Positions 1-34,559 of a stretch of 64,000 nt of DNA are shown here, one piece after another. Every line of letters begins with the position of its first letter. Within the stretch, counting starts at the first letter, position 1. The stretch spans positions 10,220,709 to 10,284,708 of the forward strand of contig CM076263.1 in NCBI GenBank assembly GCA_038380795.1, written 5' to 3'. The notes beneath the pieces were generated by a model. The model saw only the letters and a program-made list of their open reading frames with translations. It made no database searches and was not told where the DNA came from. The DNA comes from Pyrocephalus nanus. Taxonomy: Eukaryota > Chordata > Aves > Passeriformes > Tyrannidae. A program made the translations under genes and the position numbers.

Positions 1-93
1 GAAGTTAACTAAATTCATTTGTATTTCTCCACTCTTACGTAAAAAAAAATTATAGAATAGGTTAGGTTTCAAAATAAAGACTGACTTCTGTAC

Positions 94-24237
<24,144 letters not shown>

Positions 24238-24385
24238 GAGTCCGGCCTGGCAGCGACGGCGGCGGGTGAACTCTCAACTCTCCCCCCCCCCTCCCTCCTC
24301 CTCCTCCTCCTCCTCCCGCTCGCTCCCTTCCCCCACCCACCCACCGACCGCGACAACGGCGGAGTGCGGCCGGGCCGGCTCTGCC

Positions 24386-24431
24386 TGCGCAAGCGCGGGA
24401 TGTGTGCGGGGGCCGCTGGGAGCTGTAGTCC
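24386..24431 (-). promoter_or_regulatory. ZFR promoter module copy 1: NRF1-like plus ZNF143-like sites
   Basis: TGCGCAAGCGCG (24386-24397) fits the NRF1 palindrome. GGGAGCTGTAGT (24418-24429) is the complement of ACTACAGCTCCC, the core of the ZNF143/THAP11 site. Together they lie 150-195 bp upstream of the ZFR start codon. Confidence 0.65.
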
Positions 24432-24499
24432 GGCCGCCGCGGCGCCCCCACCCACAGAACGGGGACCCGCGGGAGCCTTTGCCGCCGTGGTGCCCTGCG

Positions 24500-24545
24500 T
24501 GCGCAGGCGCGGGATGTGCGCGGGGGCCGCCGGGAGCTGTAGTCC
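24500..24545 (-). promoter_or_regulatory. ZFR promoter module copy 2: NRF1-like plus ZNF143-like sites
   Basis: TGCGCAGGCGCG (24500-24511) and GGGAGCTGTAGT (24532-24543) are in the same order and spacing as in the 24386 copy. I count three mismatches in 46 bases between the copies. Confidence 0.65.
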
Positions 24546-24600
24546 CGGTGGCCGGCCATGGGGACCCGCGCTGAGGGCAGCACAGGGAGTATTTACATAC

Positions 24601-25847
24601 ATACGTGTGTATCTCTCATGTGTACTGCTGCATCTCACAACAGTTCTTATGTGCTTATTGCACGTACGACACAGGTACAGCCTCACCCTCACAGGGCCCA
24701 TTCGTGCACCACGAGCCTGTCAGATCGCTCCTGAAATAGAGCGGCCGGTGCAGTGACCTCCCGACCACAGGGAATGAATTAGTGTCTGTTCCCCAGGACT
24801 CTGTCCCTCCTTCGCGCACTCCTCCTCTCTGAGCAGCAGGTGTTCCTCAAAGCTCTGAACGGAGCAAAATTTAAGTGCTTAAATATTTTCACTTTTTTTT
24901 TTTTTTTTTTTTTCTGCACTACACTGCATTTTTCATAAACTGGTCAAGACTTACAAAACAATTCTGGATTCAGTAAATCATTATCATTTTGGAAGTATTT
25001 GTTTTGTGTAAGCCACATCTACTCAAAACGCCCCTGCTTGGGATCTCCTCCCACAGTCCTCACAAGAGCAGGGGTTTTGCTTATCCCACAGTAGCTGTGG
25101 GCATCTTGGGCACTAAGACTTCAAAGATACTATTGTTCATAAAATGAGAGGAAGAAAGTAATTTCTCTTCTAAAGCTTACATTACTGCAGCTGCATATGA
25201 AGTACTGCTACTTCAGATGCCAAACATCCTTGCCAGTTCACTGGATAATATTTGCCATTATTATTAATTTTACATAGCAAATTTGTTCATTCTTATCCTA
25301 ATCAGGCACAATAATAAAAGGATTCTGTGTTGTTCCACCCAAAGTGGTTCTCTGTGCAGAAAGTGGCTACTGGGTGAAGACATTTCATTAAATTTAGTTT
25401 ATAGATTGTAACAAGCAAAACCCTTATCCCGAAGTTCTGTATGATAGTACTTGAGGCGAGGGCTCTACAGAAACCTTCTACAGAAGAACTCAGAGGGTAT
25501 GACCTCTGCCATGAAAACCTTGAGTCAGTGTACACAAATGAGATATATATATACACTATCTCTTCCCTTTTTTTGATAAAAATTGTTCATAATTAGACCA
25601 CTGAACCATGGTGTTTGTACAAGAAGACAACAGAAGTTTTCTTCCACTCTCTTTCAAGTTTCTTCAGTTGTAAACATTCCAATATACTGATGATTAAACA
25701 GTATACAATACATATTTCATTATGAATATAAGCATCTGTATACAGACACAGACATTCACACACCTTTTAACACTGCATCACTAAAGCTATATTTTGCGAG
25801 TGTGTAGGTCTGCAATTGCCTCTTCATTTATGATGTAAACTTTGTTG
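24601..25847. other. Intergenic, no gene seen
   Basis: AT-rich sequence upstream of ZFR with a poly-T run near 24891-24914. I see no repeat family, exon or RNA gene. Confidence 0.75.
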
Positions 25848-26298
25848 AATGACAGAATCATAAATTGGCTTGGGTTGGAATGCACCTCATCTCATTCCAA
25901 CCCCACTGCCATGGACAGTTGCCTCATGCCACTAGACCAGGTTGCTGAAAGTCGCATCCAGCCTCCTATTGAACACTTCCAGGGATGTGGCATCCACAGT
26001 TTCTCTGGGCAACCTATGCCAGGGCCTCACCACTCTCACAGTAAAGAATTTTTTCTAATATCTAGTCTAAACCTACTGTCTTTCAGTATGAAGCCATTCC
26101 CTTTGTCCTGTCACTCCAGGCCCTTGTAAATAAATTCTCTATATCTTAATTGTAGGCTTCCTTCAGATACTGGAAGGATTCAGAGAGAGCCTTCTGTTTT
26201 CCAGGTTGAACAATCCCAGTTCTCTCAGCCTTTCCTCATGGGAGAGGTGCTCCATTCCTCTGATCATCTTGGTGGTCTCCTCTGGACTCTCCTAATGG
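25848..26298 (-). mobile_element. CR1 LINE 3' fragment
   Basis: Complement of the CR1 3' end: ATGACAGAATCATAAATTGG, ACTAGACCAGGTTGCTGAAAG, CACAGTAAAGAATTTTTTCT, TGAACAATCCCAGTTCTCTC. Its truncated 5' side abuts a (TA)n array. Confidence 0.9.
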
Positions 26299-26300
26299 AC

Positions 26301-26302
<2 letters not shown>

Positions 26303-26344
<42 letters not shown>
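26303..26344. repeat. (TA)n microsatellite
   Basis: About 21 uninterrupted TA units directly beside the truncated end of a CR1 copy. Confidence 0.95.
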
Positions 26345-26347
<3 letters not shown>

Positions 26348-26416
26348 AACTACTAATATATATTATAATATTCCAAACAAACGTGGACTATTTACCATCT
26401 TTTCAACTTTGTTTCC

Positions 26417-26528
26417 ACAAAAAAACCAACCAACCAACCAAACAAACAAAAAACAAACAAAAAAACCACAAAACAAAACAAAAAACCAAAAACCAAAACA
26501 AAACAAAACAAAAACCACAAAAAACCTC
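26417..26528. repeat. A-rich (CAAA/CCAA)n simple repeat
   Basis: Irregular CCAA, CAAA and CAAAA units for about 110 bp on the plus strand. Confidence 0.9.
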
Positions 26529-26529
26529 C

Positions 26530-29500
26530 CTATTGAAAATCTGGACCTTTTTTCATCCAAGTAATTTCTAGTAGTTCTGATTCAAATATTACACCCTTTA
26601 TGTTGTGATTTCAGCCTCGCATATGTCTGAGCATTAACTCCCACTTGGCAGCCCGATTCAGCTGCAATTTCATCAGAAGATTCAGATTACTATCCTGGGT
26701 GAATTTTGCATTTTGAATCTTCACTGCATATATCACTTAAAAAAGACTTTATGAGAAGTCACACTTACTAAATGCAACCAAAAAAAACCCCAAGGTTTCC
26801 CTTTTTCTTGAAAAAACCCCAAATGAGTAGTATTATACAAGTCTTTCCCTCAGCAGTTTCCTAATAAGAACCTGATGCTTCCTGGTGACTTTGTGAACCA
26901 TTACATAACATCTATTTATGCTACTAGTTGCTTGCAGGATCAGATTCATAGTCTATACTTAAAAAACCTCAGTGGGTTATAAAACAAGATTGCATCTCCC
27001 TAAGACGTGTATCAGATTGCTTCAAAATGAAACAGTAATAAACTCCGATTAGATCCTTCAGGGCATTTTGAGCCCTACTGATTTCTGTATCCTTAACTGG
27101 AAGGGAAATACATGGAGTGATAAAGTGCAAGTCGTGGCAGAGTGAGAAAGGCAGAAAAGCTTTAGTGAAAGACAGAGAAGGCATTTTTTAAATAGGAAAA
27201 TTAAACTTCATCTCTCTTCTATTACGATTACAGAAGAACACCAAGAATTTGCAGAATGAAAATGTACACTGGAACACAAATCTTTAATTTGGAATCAAAT
27301 ACTACAGCTACTCTTTCTGTTCAAAGTTCAGTGTGTCTAAAAATATCACAGACAAAAACGGTAAGCAAGGTAGCATTCAGAAAAACTAATTTTTGACCTT
27401 CATTTTAACTGTATGAAAGGAGATCTCCAAAATATGGGAAGAAGAAGGAAGTACCATATAACATGCAGTGCCACCAACCCCACTATTTTTACTTTAATGT
27501 TCCGAGGTGCATGTCTCAGCTGCTACCACAGGACTGCAGAACTGTGCTTGAAACACAATGGGGAAACTCAAATCTTTTTAAATCTTAACATCTGTTAAGT
27601 AAGATTAAGTCAGATTTCTTGGGGGCAACCTTCCAGTTTATGTAAAAGCTGGCTCTCAGCCGGCCTTTGAGTGCCCACCAGAGGGCAGGGCGATGCAGCA
27701 GAAGGTTAAAGGCTTCCAACATAGCACAGACCATGCTAATAAAAGCTGCTCTTTTATTTCCTGAAAAGGTAATTTAATACTTAGGGCTCTCTTTGTAAAC
27801 GCTCTGGATGGAAAAAGGTTTACAATCAGCAGACTGAGTCCAATGCTACCTTCTCACCTGGAAATTATTTCAGATAGCTACAGAGACAAGACATTCTTCA
27901 GCTTATCAACCTCCTTATTTTAAAGTGAAATTACATTTTTTAAGCAGTGAAGACAAAGACCCTATGTTTTCACCAAAATTTTAAATTATTAAAGCAAAAA
28001 AGTGTCACTTTTAACTTTAATTTAGACACTGACACTGAAGAGTGACCATAACAATAGACATATTAAAATACATAAAAGTACTTTATTAAACCACAGAGGA
28101 TGTTATCAGTGTTTAACTACTAAATTGCAACACAAAAACCCCACTTCCCAAACATAATAGAAGGTTATGCAAATATTATTGCAAACTCAAATTACACATG
28201 ATACACACACAAGAAGCAAAACAGTTACTGAACACAGGCAAAAAAATACTGCCTGGCAGCACCTCTTACTTGTTCTTTCCTGGCACTTTAGTAAGACTAC
28301 TGCCTGTGTCACAGGCTAACCTTCCCTTCTACAGCAGATTTCTTCATCCACCTTTTATACTAGTAAGTACAGAACAAAAGAGCTTTAAAGAGCTGTCCCT
28401 CCTTGGGCTTGCCTTAAGATGTGTATTTCTAAGTGAAGGAGTCAACCACTGCAGCCAGTAATTGCTATGCGATCAGAATGCCATGAATTTTTCAGCATTC
28501 CCATTCAAATATGCATGCTAACGTTTGTTTTTGAAGAAAATACTAATGCTTCAACATTATTCTGTGCCAAAGACATGTAGAATATGAAATGAGGCAATCA
28601 GGCAGTAACTAGAAGAATTTAAGCCCTTTTAAGGCAGCTACAGAAGAGAAGTGTCTGAGAGGTAACAAACCCATTACAAAAGTCTATTTTAAGAGCTCAG
28701 AAAGTGAACTGTACCCCTTAGGGGGATAGATGACTCAGTCAGAAGGTAACAGCAGAGAATTTACCTTGAAAAAATTATGGTTCCTTTCCCACTCTTCTAC
28801 AGACAGCATTTTTTCTTAGTAGTTTCTTTCTTCTTTTGTAAAAAGAATAAAATATAGTAAGGGTAATTTACCAATAGCTCAAACAGCCACTATACTCATC
28901 AACCAGAACAATTCTGCAAGAAACCTATTATTACTGAAAAGCAGAACATGAAATCCTCACTTGCAGCAAACACTCCCTTCCCCTCACTGACCTGTTATTT
29001 ATGAATTCAGCTGTAAAAATAAACTTGGTACTTGCTTTGGAGGAAATGCTGCAGGTGGAAGAATTAACTCATTAAGAGCCAGAAAAAGATGTTTGATCTA
29101 GGAATTCTGATTTATGTCAAGGTTGAAAGACTTGATTAAAAAATCCATTAAGAATTGTTGATTTGAATCAACAGTTCCTTGATGATTTGATTAAAAACCC
29201 AAGCATTCCTTGTGTACCAGGTATTAACCTCTAAGAAAGCAAAACAGACATGGATTACAAAGACTTTTACTGCCATTACACTTCCAACATGAAAAGTTAC
29301 TGAAAACCTTGAAAAAAGCAACTATGGATTTTTACAGATTAATATTCCACATGTGAAGATGATCTAGAGTGGAACGGTTATTTTGTTTATTTTGTTGGAG
29401 TTAAGTAGTAAGTATTACAATATCATCTGTTCATCTTCCACAGTTATATGTCTCAACAAGCCTGGTGTTTGTGCAGTGGTGATAATTACTACATTACCCA

Positions 29501-29752
29501 CATGTGATTTAATGTGCTTTAATTCTGTATAAACAACCATATTGTTATTTTCCAAAGGTCAGCCATGTAGTAAGAATGGTATATTTCTCTGGTTTTTGTT
29601 TCATTTTGCAAGCTATGTAACATTGAGAAACTGCAAGTTACCAAGAAATATTTAAAAGAGTACACTTCCTATTTCTGGCATTTCCTTCTAGTTTTCCTGC
29701 TACTAAACTGGAAAAGTGAAAGGTGGTTCTCACGCTGACAGCCAGTTTACTT
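26530..29752. other. Intergenic, mostly unique sequence
   Basis: AT-rich unique DNA between the A-rich repeat and the provirus. The only element I would mark is the CTCF-like site at 27675. The ORFs present are short and random in appearance. Confidence 0.7.
27675..27690 (+). promoter_or_regulatory. CTCF-like binding site
   Basis: CCACCAGAGGGCAGGG fits the CTCF core at most positions. It lies in a short GC-richer patch in an otherwise AT-rich intergenic region between the divergent ZFR and SUB1 genes. Occupancy is inferred only. Confidence 0.45.
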
Positions 29753-30252
29753 TGAAACAAGGAATTGTCAACTTTACATTGTAATTGTAATTACCGTAAG
29801 AAGGCCCTGTTTAGAGTGACTTAGCAAATTAGAAAATTTTAACGAATATTCAAAACTGCTAGCTGCAAATAGGGAGCCGCCCTTGTGTGAGGGACAGATA
29901 GTTAACTAACTGTTGCTTCAATAACACATAAACAGGCTTGGAGAAATAGATAGGTAATTAACCATTGCTTTCAGGCACATAGACAGGTGTTATCAAGAAA
30001 GCCAGAAAATGTGTCTTAGGCCTAAGTAAAATAGAATGCTACTGTAATGTGTGCCTAACTGTTTAGTTTATCAGCTACTAACCACAGGAATGTAAGAGTG
30101 TATGGCATTTGTGATAAAACTGCTATATAAACCCACCAAAAAACTGGAAAGACAGAAGGCACAACTGTAGGGTTAACCTCATGTCTTCTCCACCGAGGTG
30201 GATAAAGGTACTTTGGTGGACAGTCTGTTTGTCCGTCAACTCCCTTGAATCA
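29753..30252 (+). repeat. Proviral 5' LTR
   Basis: 500 bp. TATA-like CTATATAAAC at 30123-30132. The polyadenylation hexamer position reads GATAAA (30201-30206), one base off the AATAAA in the 3' LTR. It ends TTGAATCA. Confidence 0.92.
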
Positions 30253-30590
30253 GTTGCTGAGCTGGCAGGAGAATCTCTGTTTGGCTGCAAGACTCTTGGA
30301 GCTGGAGACCCTTCAAGAGTGCCCCAGAGTCCTTTTACTTCGCAAGAGGTTCCATGGACCCTTGGATCATCGCGGGGACAGACAAGATCCTGACATGGAT
30401 TGGTAAACCACATTTAAAGTACCTGACATAAAATTTGAGGGCCCAGGTGTATTTTAAAAGGGTATTTTAAAAGGGCATTTTAAAAGACATTTTGAAGGTA
30501 TTTTATTAAAAGGTATACTGGCTAAAATCCGTAAGTCATGTGCAGGATAGCCAGAGGAAGCTGTAGAGGTGTAAGTGTCCTCCCAAGACT

Positions 30591-30758
30591 GTGGGTTAGA
30601 GTCCCATAACAGACAAAAAGAAGAAGGTGGGCGGGTTTGAGTCTGGCAGGAGCAACCGTGAGACAGTTAAACAGTTTAATGGGAGCTACACCTTTTGAGT
30701 GTGGATTAATTTCTCAGCAGGGGGCTTGCAAGAGCTTTTGAATGTGGGTTAGAGTCCC
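30591..30758 (+). repeat. Repeated tRNA T-arm-like motif in proviral leader
   Basis: GTGGGTTAGAGTCCC occurs exactly at 30591-30605 and 30744-30758. A diverged relative, GGGTTTGAGTCTGGC, is at 30633-30647. Each can form a short stem closing a seven-base T-loop-like loop. No full tRNA cloverleaf could be built. Confidence 0.6.
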
Positions 30759-30808
30759 GCCAAAGCTCTACCAGACTCCTTAGGCTGAAATGGTCTGGAA
30801 AGAAAGGA

Positions 30809-30946
30809 ATGGATGTTTTTGGATCAATGGATCCACCCTTGTGGCTGGATTTTGGATTTGGATTTGGAACTGTAATTATTATAAGTTTGACAATATACTG
30901 TCTTCTGGTCTGTTTTAAATGGTGTGTGTGTGGGAATATCGTGTGA
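30809..30946 (+). CDS. Possible small membrane-protein ORF in proviral leader
   Basis: 45 codons from ATG to TGA. The predicted peptide has a short Pro/Trp/Gly-Phe-rich start, one hydrophobic segment at about residues 20-36, then a Cys-rich tail with four cysteines in its last 15 residues. It matches no family I know. An ORF this short can arise by chance, and its T-rich codons alone would make it hydrophobic. I list it because it is intact in a provirus where all other coding parts are broken. Confidence 0.25.
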   Translation: MDVFGSMDPPLWLDFGFGFGTVIIISLTIYCLLVCFKWCVCGNIV

Positions 30947-31009
30947 AAATCTGTGTGTTGTACTGTTTGTATAAATGTTAAGTGGATGTTAACTAAGCAC
31001 TGAATGTGC

Positions 31010-31830
31010 CTTTGGGAGGTTATAGTAAAGATATTTGTGAAAGTGGCTCAGAAAGCGAGTGAGCAAAGGGCCGTAGCTGCTGTGGTCCTCAACATACAAG
31101 AGGCTCGCAAATTTACCTTGGGAAAAAGAATCACCATGTTGGTATCACATACTCTTGCTGCAGTGCTGGAACAAAAAGGTAATCATTGGCTACCTCCATC
31201 CAGATTTTTAAAATACCAGGCCCTACTCGCTGAATAGGATGATGTTGAAATTATAACAACTAATCTAATCAATCCTGCAGCCCTTCTATCCACTGAACAG
31301 ATGGATCCTGCACCCCTGGAACGTGATTGCATTGAGAGAATAGTGTCTAAGCATTCTAGCAGACCAGATCTGAAGGAGGTGCCCCTTCCAGAGGTAGAAA
31401 CTTGGTATACAGACAGAAGCAGTTTTGTGAAAAATGGACAACACAAAACTGGGTATGCTGTCTGTCACCACTATAGACTCTATTATAAAGTCAAAATCCC
31501 TGCCTCCAGAAACCTCAGCACAACAGGCAGAGATAACAGCAGTGACTAGAGCTCTCCAGCTGGCAAAAGATAAAAGAATTAATGTATGGACAGATTTAAA
31601 GTATGCATTCAGAATAGTACATGCATACAGAGCAGTATGGAAAGTGAGAGGACTACTGACCTCATAAGGAAAGCCTATAAAATATTCCAAAGAAGTCCTG
31701 GAACTTTTGGACGCTGTGCTGTTACCTCAAAAAGTAACAACCATGCATCGCAGAGGCCATCAAAAAGGAGATTCTGACCAAGAAAAAGGCAACAGGTTGG
31801 CTGACCAGGAGGCTGAAAAGGTGGCAGAAC
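31010..31830 (+). pseudogene. Proviral pol remnant: RT connection and RNase H
   Basis: 31010-31230 reads as the RT thumb/connection region, with an in-frame TAG at its end. 31240-31830 is RNase H of the gammaretrovirus-like type. A WYTD box carries the first catalytic Asp, but the usual Gly after it is Arg. An AEI word holds the Glu, a WTD box holds the next Asp, and a GHQKG...ADQ segment ends the domain. A frameshift lies near 31490 and another near 31690. The catalytic RT core (YxDD) is absent. It is non-functional. Confidence 0.88.
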
Positions 31831-32035
31831 AAGGTACAGTAACCATTCAATCTCTCATTCCACAAGGTAACATTCAATTAGATCATAGTACTCAATGCAT
31901 ATGTAAAGATCAGGAGCTAACTGAGGATCTACATGCAAAACCAAGAGAAGAAAATTATATAACACAAGAAAGACAAATTGTGGTGCCTGAAAAAGCATTA
32001 AGGAAGGTGGTTAAGGATGAACATACTAAAACTCA

Positions 32036-32960
32036 TTAGGGAGGAGATGCCAAATATGAATATTTGAAGAAACTGATAGTAGAAAGGAATTTATGTACTG
32101 TTGTAAAACAAGTAACACAACAGTGTGCTGTCTGTTTCCAGAACAATCGGCAAACTACCCATAAAATAGAAATTGGAAACATAGGCAAAGCAAATTATCC
32201 AGGACAATAACGGCAAATTGATTTTTCCGAGCTCCCAAGAAAAGGGGGTATTGGTACCTTTTGGTATTAACAGATATCTTTTCTGCTTGGCATTTCCCAC
32301 TAGGAGTAATAATGCCAGAGAAGTGGTCAAAGTACTTCTAAATGAGATCATACCCAGATTTGGAGTACTGTTAGCTATGTCCTCTGACAAATGATCTCGT
32401 TTCATAGTGAAGGATGTGAGTAAAGCTTTGCAAATCAATTGGCACCTACATACTCCCTATCAGCCACAAGCAAGTGGTTAGGTGGAGAAGATGAATCATT
32501 TATTGAGACATCAAATAGTTAAAGTTGGACAAGAGGCTGGTTTACCATGGCCTCAAGCACAACTTCTGGCTTCATTAAGAATCAGAGTAAAGCCCAGAAC
32601 AAAAGAAAAACTGAGCCCATTTGAATTGCTGTATGGGAGATCACCACATGGGAACAATCACGAGGGTGAAGATATCTCCTATATGGGAGAAGGATATGCT
32701 CAGAACTATATCACAGCCTTATCAAAATAAATAATTGAAATTAATAAGCATATGGCTGGTACATGGTCAGAAGGCTTAGATGCACCCCTACACAATATAC
32801 GAGATAGAGTTTATGTGGAAACAATGGTTGGAGATCCCTTCCAAGCCAAATGGAAATGTCCTTGATGGTCACTTGCACAGCTGTCAAAGTAAAAGGCTTA
32901 ACATCTTGGATACATTCTTCCAGGACCAAAAAGGCTCCTGAGCCTATCACACCACAATGG
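32036..32960 (+). pseudogene. Proviral integrase remnant
   Basis: It carries the CxxC half of the zinc-binding domain (about 32125), an IDFSE word with the first catalytic Asp (about 32217), an SSD word with the second (about 32384) and a SG-stop-VEKMN word with the Glu region (about 32470). A C-terminal SH3-like region ends near 32930. Stop codons fall at several points, including one within the catalytic Glu motif, and frames shift. It is broken. The end overlaps the Env signal-peptide region, as is normal in this group. Confidence 0.87.
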
Positions 32961-34130
32961 ACAGCCAAGAGAATTGGAAACACAAAGCTGAAATTCCATT
33001 TCTTCCTGATCAGCTGTGTGAGCCTGATCTGTGCTCAAGACTGTAATAATCATGAGAACATCACTGGAATTGTAGACCCTGGAGACTGGATAAAGAAAGG
33101 GTACTCGGGACCTGCAGGTTTGAATATTTCCAATAATACTAAAATGGTGAACACCACTTTTCATATGAATGGATAAGGATTGAAAACAGGATAAATGATA
33201 CCACATTTTAAACCCAATGTTAATAGTAATATTGACATGGCTTGTAAGTTTGAAGTTAAGCAAAAGTATATTAATACTGTTTGGAAGGTAACCTTTTATG
33301 TATATGATACAAATCAGTGCATATATTCAGCATCTTATGACCTCTACCAGGATTTCTGATGGCTGCAAATCAAAGCCTCTACTGATTTAGTGTTGATCTG
33401 TTTAGGAACAATAGGGAGTACATTTCAAAAATCATCCTGCACGATAGTAAGCATCTTTAGATGTAAACTGCAGGACTGAACGATCAGTCACTGAGCCTGT
33501 TGCTCAGTCAGAGACCAACATTGGCAGCACGTCAGGTAAATCAGGCACTTCCCCAGAAATTAACAGAAGAGTTAGGCCAACTGCAAAACCCTCAGGAGAT
33601 AAATTTGGAAACTGTATGGTGCATATAGCAGCAGGACAGCATACAGGAAACAAAACAAGCCTAGGTTTGCCTATCTCCTGTATTTATACCCTCTTTGCCA
33701 GAGTAAAGAATTTAACTATAACCATAAGACATAAAACCTCAAGAAAACTACATCTTTATGAAATAAAGGTACCAGGAACACCATGGAAGAAGAATAAAAT
33801 CACACAAAGTGTTTCTTGTTCAAACAGGATGCTATGTAGACTTGTAGTTCAAGTGAACTAATTAGAACAATATTATTACATAAAGACTGTATGGAAGATG
33901 TCTGAAAAATTAAATTTTTCTGAGGATTTAGTGTTACTCTTTATCCTACCTCCCTCACCACCCCCTGATGCTTTACAATTTTTAGGATTTTTAGCTTTTT
34001 GTAGATTTTAATGTAGCTGCATAGTCTGCCACACTTTAGAATAGCAGTTAACACCAAAACCTATTCCCCCATTTCATATCAAATTTTCTAAATTCTTTAG
34101 GCTTGTTTAGACTCCTTTCAAGGCAGAACT
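32960..34130 (+). pseudogene. Proviral env remnant, surface subunit part
   Basis: It opens with a hydrophobic signal-peptide-like run at about 32995-33035 followed by Asn-x-Ser/Thr sites. Stops at about 33174 and later break the frame. The region 33390-34130 is poorly recognisable. I assign it to Env by position and glycosylation sites, not by strong motif. Confidence 0.55.
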
Positions 34131-34506
34131 GTAGTAAATACATTCTGTTAAAGAACATAAGCACCCCAGGCCTGAACAATAAGATACCATAATATCAAGG
34201 CAGCCTTCAAGTCTGCAACCTCGGAGAAGCTCCGAAGACAGTACAAGATGTGAAGAAGAGGAAGATGAGAAACAAAGGGGTCTTGGGACCTGCAACTGAG
34301 TTTCTGGGGAGGTTTGCCATGGGAACAGATTTGGGAGGTTCTGGGGGATGGGTAGTTCTTGGATCAGACCAAAAATTGTGGAACTTATGGACATGGGGTC
34401 ATGCACCTTTTCATACTCCTTGCACCAGAATGCCTTAATTAAAGACCTGCTCTCTATCTCTACTAGATTTGCCTGGTGAGCTTTTGCTCCTGATCTTTTG
34501 GCAACA
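34131..34506 (+). mobile_element. Possible second LTR inserted in env
   Basis: The segment starts TGTAGTAAATACA and ends TTTTGGCAACA. Near its end is ATTAAAGACCTGCTCTC, which resembles a polyadenylation/R-U5 region. It interrupts the Env order. I found no target duplication and no second copy in the window, so this is tentative. Confidence 0.3.
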
Positions 34507-34559
34507 GTACTCTCTGTGTGTGCAGTAAGCTATCATAACTTTTCATTTGCAGGACCTTA

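Larger units (their letters stand above)
30253..31000 (+). other. Proviral leader, no gag
   Basis: It lacks any long ORF. I see no clear primer-binding site; a TGGCAGGAG word at 30263 is only a weak candidate. It contains short TATTTTAAAAGGG-like repeats (about 30450-30515), T-arm-like hairpins (30591, 30633, 30744) and a 45-codon ORF at 30809-30946. Confidence 0.7.

Noticed and set aside
30560..30610. Functional tRNA gene in the proviral leader
   Set aside because: A T-arm-like and an anticodon-arm-like hairpin can be drawn, but the T-loop lacks the invariant C and no acceptor or D-arm can be formed.
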